This document shows positions 40,770 to 44,392 of a DNA stretch of 44,392 nt, piece by piece. A program made the translations under genes and the position numbers. The stretch covers positions 2,071,150-2,115,541 of the forward strand of contig CP070638.1 of NCBI GenBank assembly GCA_020354025.1, written 5' to 3'. Each line of letters begins with the position of its first letter. Positions within the stretch are counted from its first letter, which is position 1. The notes under the pieces were generated by a model that was given only the letters and a program-made list of their open reading frames with translations, did no database searches and was not told the DNA's origin. The stretch comes from Fidelibacterota bacterium (GTDB lineage Bacteria; Fidelibacterota; Marinisomatia; SCGC-AAA003-L08; TS1B11).

Positions 40770-41867
40770 ATGTATAAACAAATAATATACGCCGCCATAG
40801 CGGGATTCGTCACCGGGCTGCTATTGACAGGCTGTTCACCCGAGGTGCTCGACAGCGAATATCAGTCGGACTACCCGTTGGCGGAAGAGGAAGGCTTAAA
40901 CGGGAAAGCGCTGGAGTGGCTGGTTAAGGATATTGAAACAGGCAAGTACGGGGAAGTACGAAGCCTGGTGGTCCGGCGTAATGAACGGACCGTGCTGGAG
41001 GAATACTTCAGGGGATACTCACAGGACGATCTGCAACCGCTCCATTCCATCACGAAAAGTGTATTGTCCGCCCTGTTCGGTATCGCCGTTGATCAGGGTT
41101 ATATCGATTCTCTGGACAAGCCGATTCTGGATTATTTCGGGGAGTATGAAACCATCCAGAACGGGGACAGCTGGAAAGAGTCGATCACCCTCCGGCATCT
41201 GCTCAGTATGTCAGCAGGGCTCGAGTGGAACGAGCTGGCGGTGCCCTACAGCGACTACCGCAACGTGTTCAATTCCTGGCGCCGGGCGGATGATGAGATC
41301 AAGTTTGTGCTTGACCGGCCAGTGATCAGCGAGCCCGGCACGGCAGTGAACTACAATTCCGGTCTCAGTCAATTACTTTCCGTGATCTTTACCAAAGAAA
41401 CCGGGCAATCCGCCAGCGATTTTGCCGCCACAAACCTGTTCAATCATCTGGGCATTACGGAATGGACCTGGTCGGCCTCGAACGATTCCATAAGCGACGG
41501 CTACACCGGCCTTCGTCTGCGATCAGCGGACCTGGCCAAATTCGGCCAGCTCTACCTGCAGCAGGGGTCCTGGGATGGAGTGCAAGTGATCCCCGAGGAG
41601 TGGGTGACCGTTTCCACCGACAGTCTAGGGATAATGAGTATCTGGACAAATTACGGCTATCAATGGTGGTGCTACTCCAGCAGAATGGCGGAGTCCGGCA
41701 TGCTGGACAGTACGGGCATTTACTTTGGTGCCGGTTATGGCGGTCAGATTCTGTGGATTATCCCGTATTATGGCATGACAGCTCTGGTCACCGCCGCGAA
41801 CAGCGATGATTTCACTCTGAGCGAAGCCATATTGTGGGAATATCTGCTGCGTATGATCCAGGAATAA
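40770..41867 (+). CDS. Beta-lactamase-like serine hydrolase lipoprotein
   Basis: 365 residues from ATG 40770. Lipobox LLLTGC near residues 16-21. The class-C/DD-peptidase fold motifs are SITK at about residue 92 (catalytic Ser and Lys), YNS near 194 (the YxN motif), and GAGYGGQILW near 323 (in place of KTG). Such proteins act as esterases, peptidases or penicillin-binding-like hydrolases; antibiotic resistance is not implied. The neighbouring orphan STN gene and sigma cassette may make it part of the same regulon. Confidence 0.9.
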   Translation: MYKQIIYAAIAGFVTGLLLTGCSPEVLDSEYQSDYPLAEEEGLNGKALEWLVKDIETGKYGEVRSLVVRRNERTVLEEYFRGYSQDDLQPLHSITKSVLSALFGIAVDQGYIDSLDKPILDYFGEYETIQNGDSWKESITLRHLLSMSAGLEWNELAVPYSDYRNVFNSWRRADDEIKFVLDRPVISEPGTAVNYNSGLSQLLSVIFTKETGQSASDFAATNLFNHLGITEWTWSASNDSISDGYTGLRLRSADLAKFGQLYLQQGSWDGVQVIPEEWVTVSTDSLGIMSIWTNYGYQWWCYSSRMAESGMLDSTGIYFGAGYGGQILWIIPYYGMTALVTAANSDDFTLSEAILWEYLLRMIQE

Positions 41868-41897
41868 GTCTACAGCTACGTTACCCCTGGCGTACAG

Positions 41898-41958
41898 CAA
41901 ATCAATCCATCAAGATGCCTTTGTCCCGCAGAATGCGGGAGTGCAGCTGAAGCTGGGG
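41898..41958 (+). repeat. Sorting-tail repeat interrupted by hairpin
   Basis: TCCATCAAGATGCC, then TTTG, then TCCCGCAGAATGCGGGA hairpin, then GTGCAGCTGAAGCTGGGG. Read through in frame it would end SRRMRECS and a stop. Confidence 0.75.
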
Positions 41959-41986
41959 TTCAGCGCACCCGGCGCATCAACCTGGT

Positions 41987-42613
41987 CTATTCCTCAAGGC
42001 GGAAGGGTGGATACTCGTCGGTCATGAGGGCGACATAGGCCAAGACACGAAAAGCCCAACGGTTGATGCCCACGACCAGCTTGAATATGTCCTTCAGGTA
42101 TTTCCCGGCAAAGAGCAGTACAACCGCCACGATCAGCACCAGAATCCAGAGGAGACCGCTGTGTTGATGGTCGGTGTATCCCCCAGTATGAGATTCCCAT
42201 CCGAGCATGAAAGCCAAGATAAGGTAATGGGGCAGGGCCAAGAGCCACTTCACCAGCACCATCCAGGGTGCGAGCCGCTCGGGATAGGCCACCTCCAGGG
42301 TTGCCGGATAGTCCTGTTCTTCCAGGCTGAAGGGCGGATACTGATCCGTTGCCAGCGCGCCATAGCCGTAGAACGACACTCGCCAAGTCCAGCGCATCAC
42401 GCCCACATTGAACCTGAATAGCGACTCGGGATACCTGGCCGTGAAGATGATCGCCCAGAAAGCGATAAAAGTCACAAATATGAAAGCGATCCAGAGGAAG
42501 ATGAGGACGATGAAGTGGGGGATCAGGAGCAGCCATTTCACCAACCAGAGGAGTCGGGAGGGCGTTTCCCGCAGTTCTCCCTTCAAGACCAGCGGGTAGG
42601 TTTTTTCTGCCAT
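41987..42613 (-). CDS. DUF4389 membrane protein (duplicated domain)
   Basis: 208 residues with four membrane segments arranged as two similar halves. Each half has LVKWLLxxPHxxxL..., then [33 protein letters not shown] (first) and [30 protein letters not shown] (second), the DUF4389 signature of unknown function. A perfect AGGAGG lies before ATG 42613. Context gives no role. Confidence 0.9.
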   Translation of the reverse strand: [208 protein letters not shown]

Positions 42614-42727
42614 TTCAGCCTCCTATTCGAAGATGTTCCGGCTTTTCGTAGACGACCTATTCTACACACGATATCTGGACAAGATCAACAACATTAAGGG
42701 GAGATTCAGGATCGAGGTAAGCCACCC

Positions 42728-42945
42728 TAAAATTCCGCAAAACCCCACCAAAATTCCGCATTATACAGTTTTTTCCAGAAGAGGGGCCGGATAAAAAATG
42801 CAAAAGGCAAAGTGCAAAGTGCAAAAGGCAGATACGGTCCTGAGCAGTGCTGCCGGGATTATGTGGCGACAGTGTCAGCATAACGCCTGAATATAAGCAG
42901 GTAGAGGAGGCTTGTCGTTCGCCTGGTGCGCCTGGTGCGCGAGAT
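42728..42945 (+). repeat. Dispersed intergenic repeat, copy 2
   Basis: Same-orientation partner of 7000-7262, with the same first block (AATTCCGCAAAACCCCACCA) and the same end (GTCGTTCGCCTGGTGCGCC). It is the main content of the gap 42614-43259 together with the palindromes after it. Confidence 0.85.
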
Positions 42946-42947
42946 TA

Positions 42948-43100
42948 CCCCTCACCCTGGCCCTCCCCCCGCCTACTGCCCCACCACGCCCCGCTTACTG
43001 CGGGATTTCACTTTCTGCGGGATTAAGACTTTCAGCGGGACTTTCGGCCCCGCCTCTGGCGGGACTGTAGGCGGGACATGCCCTCGGGGAGAGGGAGAAC
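42948..43100. repeat. Palindrome cluster inside a CCCTCACCC/GGGAGAGGG inverted repeat
   Basis: CCCCTCACCCTGGCCCTCCC at the left and CTCGGGGAGAGGGAG at the right form an outer inverted repeat. Between them lie several CCCGC/GCGGG hairpin units. The nesting suggests insertion of one palindrome family into another. Confidence 0.65.
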
Positions 43101-43259
43101 GGCAGGCCACTGCCTATAGCGGGGTACAAATTTGACCAGTGGCGGCCAATGTTGGCCAATGATGAAGGAATCCAGCCTTCGAATCCCGATACCCCCACTT
43201 AAGATCTGATACAGCTTTTGGAAGGTGGGTCATATGTGATATCTGATTTACAGGAAAAG

Positions 43260-44030
43260 TCAATCACCCTCGGCAGTTGCCACCTTGGTCGAAGCGTAGA
43301 ACATTTCCCCGATTTTCACAAATCCTAGCTTAAGAGACAGGCTTTTAGATGCAAGATTGGAGTGATCGCAGCCCCATGTGGGTGTCCTGTCGGTTCTCAG
43401 TATATAGTCGATCAACGCCAGGGAGCAGGCATATGAGATTCCCTGCCTGCGTTTTTCCTTAGCAGTCCAGACGCCAATGTCCGCAAACCGACCGGTTTGC
43501 GCTACGATCATGGCGAAAGCGTCCACGTCCCCTTGGCTCATGTGACCGTAGATCATTGTATCGGCAACCATCTCATCGATCTCCTTCCAGAACATGAAGA
43601 ATTCCATGGCTTCATCCGGAAGTCTGGCCAGAGAAGGGATATCGTCAGAAATCAAGCGCCGGATGGGCAGGGGAGGAATCTTGGGAGATTTCCATCCTAC
43701 CGGCAATCGATGGAAATCCCCTTTCTCTATCAGCTCAACGTTCAGGTTGGCCCTTACCAGCGGTTCCAGATGAGGTTTAGCGAAGAAATGCGCTGGTTGG
43801 TCATAGTCGCGTAGCCAGGCAGCAAGAGCGGCACTGTCAGGAATGCCGTCTATCCAGATTTCAGGGGGGCTGCCGTAGCTGCTGACCGCCAGCTGCAGCT
43901 CACCAGCTTCCATGGCGGAGTAGGCGCTACAACGGCCCGATTCCAGTAACCACAATGGATATACATTCTCCGGTATGTGTGGTATCCGGCGCAGTATGTC
44001 CCAATAATCAGCTGGATCAACTAAGCGCAA
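43260..44030 (-). CDS. GNAT-family N-acetyltransferase
   Basis: 256 residues starting at TTG 44030; an in-frame TGA lies four codons upstream and the first ATG is 40 codons in. The C-terminal half carries the GNAT acetyl-CoA core: AFAMIVAQTGRFADIGVWTAKEKRRQGISYACSLALIDYIL (motif A, with the R/Q-x-x-G-x-G/A-like RRQGIS) and WGCDHSNLASKSLSLKLGFVKIGEM (motif B with N-x-x-S). The N-terminal half resembles the extra domain of the larger PF12746-like acetyltransferases. Substrate unknown. Confidence 0.82.
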   Translation of the reverse strand: MRLVDPADYWDILRRIPHIPENVYPLWLLESGRCSAYSAMEAGELQLAVSSYGSPPEIWIDGIPDSAALAAWLRDYDQPAHFFAKPHLEPLVRANLNVELIEKGDFHRLPVGWKSPKIPPLPIRRLISDDIPSLARLPDEAMEFFMFWKEIDEMVADTMIYGHMSQGDVDAFAMIVAQTGRFADIGVWTAKEKRRQGISYACSLALIDYILRTDRTPTWGCDHSNLASKSLSLKLGFVKIGEMFYASTKVATAEGD

Positions 44031-44188
44031 TCGAGATAGTCAATTCGAGGATTCCGTTACTTCGTCTACAGCTCATCCCTGCAGTCCTCCATACCCTGCT
44101 GGACTAAACCGTCCCTAATTTAATAGAGATCTCAGCAAGTCATAAGGTGTTTCCCAGCTAATTGCTACTCGCTAACGGCAATCGCCTA

Positions 44189-44241
44189 TTTCGCGCACCT
44201 CGCGCATCAGGCGAACCAGGCGCACCAAGGCGAACGACAAG
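44189..44241 (-). repeat. Inverted partial copy of the dispersed repeat end
   Basis: On the minus strand it carries the TTGTCGTTCGCC...GGTGCGCCTGG...GCGCGAGGTGCGCGAAA block that ends the 7000-7262 copy. It has only the terminal part. CCCCGCCTCCGGCGGGG palindromes follow at 44241-44280. The final 110 bases of the window show nothing I can identify. Confidence 0.75.
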
Positions 44242-44392
44242 GCCCCGCCTCCGGCGGGGTTCCCCCGCCTCCGGCGGGATACAATTAGACCGATGGTAAC
44301 CTATCCTGACCAGTTTCACCCTCCAGCCTAGGCCACTTCCATGCATACCATACCGGTCACTATGTACAACGATAGTGAGGTCTGCCACAGGG

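Noticed and set aside
40770-41867. Reading the serine hydrolase as an antibiotic-resistance beta-lactamase
   Set aside because: The fold motifs fit the wider class-C-like esterase/peptidase group and the KTG motif is not conserved, so resistance is not supported.
1-44392. CRISPR array or transposase genes
   Set aside because: No regular spacer-repeat pattern and no transposase or integrase motif was seen; the repeats are palindromic or dispersed types.

Overview
The window is a mosaic bacterial chromosome segment of moderate-to-high GC. Several traits point to the FCB superphylum: (i) a C-terminal secretion/sorting domain of the YPNPFNP type ending in KSIKMLLLK; (ii) TonB-dependent receptors with carboxypeptidase-regulatory-like N-termini; (iii) a DUF4249-type lipoprotein paired with such a receptor; (iv) an ECF sigma factor / FecR anti-sigma / STN-receptor cassette. 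Candidate phyla such as Neomarinimicrobiota, Calditrichota or Ignavibacteriota fit better than classical Bacteroidetes, but the phylum cannot be fixed from this sequence alone.

Layout. Bases 1-7000: start of a WecA/TagO-like glycosyl-phosphate transferase (minus, cut by the window edge), a Tat-signal remnant, a membrane protein with a TrkA-C domain, a galactose cassette (sodium/sugar symporter, small membrane protein, galactokinase) and an ABC-2 exporter. Bases 7000-9000: repeats and an AT-rich, probably acquired amidohydrolase lying between imperfect direct repeats, one of which overlaps a tRNA-Leu 3' fragment. Bases 9000-16000 (minus): a secreted Ntn-type hydrolase, a chimeric pseudogene, and three secreted beta-propeller proteins that look co-transcribed. 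Bases 16000-22800: a parallel beta-helix protein with a sorting domain, an OB-fold lipoprotein, a second ABC-2 exporter, a PD-(D/E)XK nuclease-like protein, a CBS protein, and a small ORF with a strong promoter and operator-like palindrome. Bases 22800-35400: a large TonB receptor, a hydrolase-TPR fusion, a NodB-like lipoprotein, an esterase lipoprotein, a receptor/DUF4249 pair, a nucleoside hydrolase and an isoprenylcysteine-methyltransferase-like membrane protein. Bases 35700-42600: ECF sigma, FecR, STN-TonB receptor, an orphan STN-domain protein, a beta-lactamase-like lipoprotein and a DUF4389 protein. The right end holds more repeats and a GNAT acetyltransferase.

Functionally the window is dominated by uptake and processing of extracellular organic matter: three TonB receptors, many secreted or lipid-anchored hydrolases and propellers, and sugar and nucleoside salvage. 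The sigma/FecR/STN-receptor genes form a cell-surface signalling set.

The most unusual aspect is the intergenic DNA. At least ten short segments, all on the plus strand, repeat the DNA that encodes the last residues of the sorting domain. In most of them a GC-rich hairpin is inserted in or next to this tail. Other repeat families (127-nt, about 220-260-nt and CCCGCC-type palindromes) fill most other gaps, and one segmental duplication has created a chimeric pseudogene.
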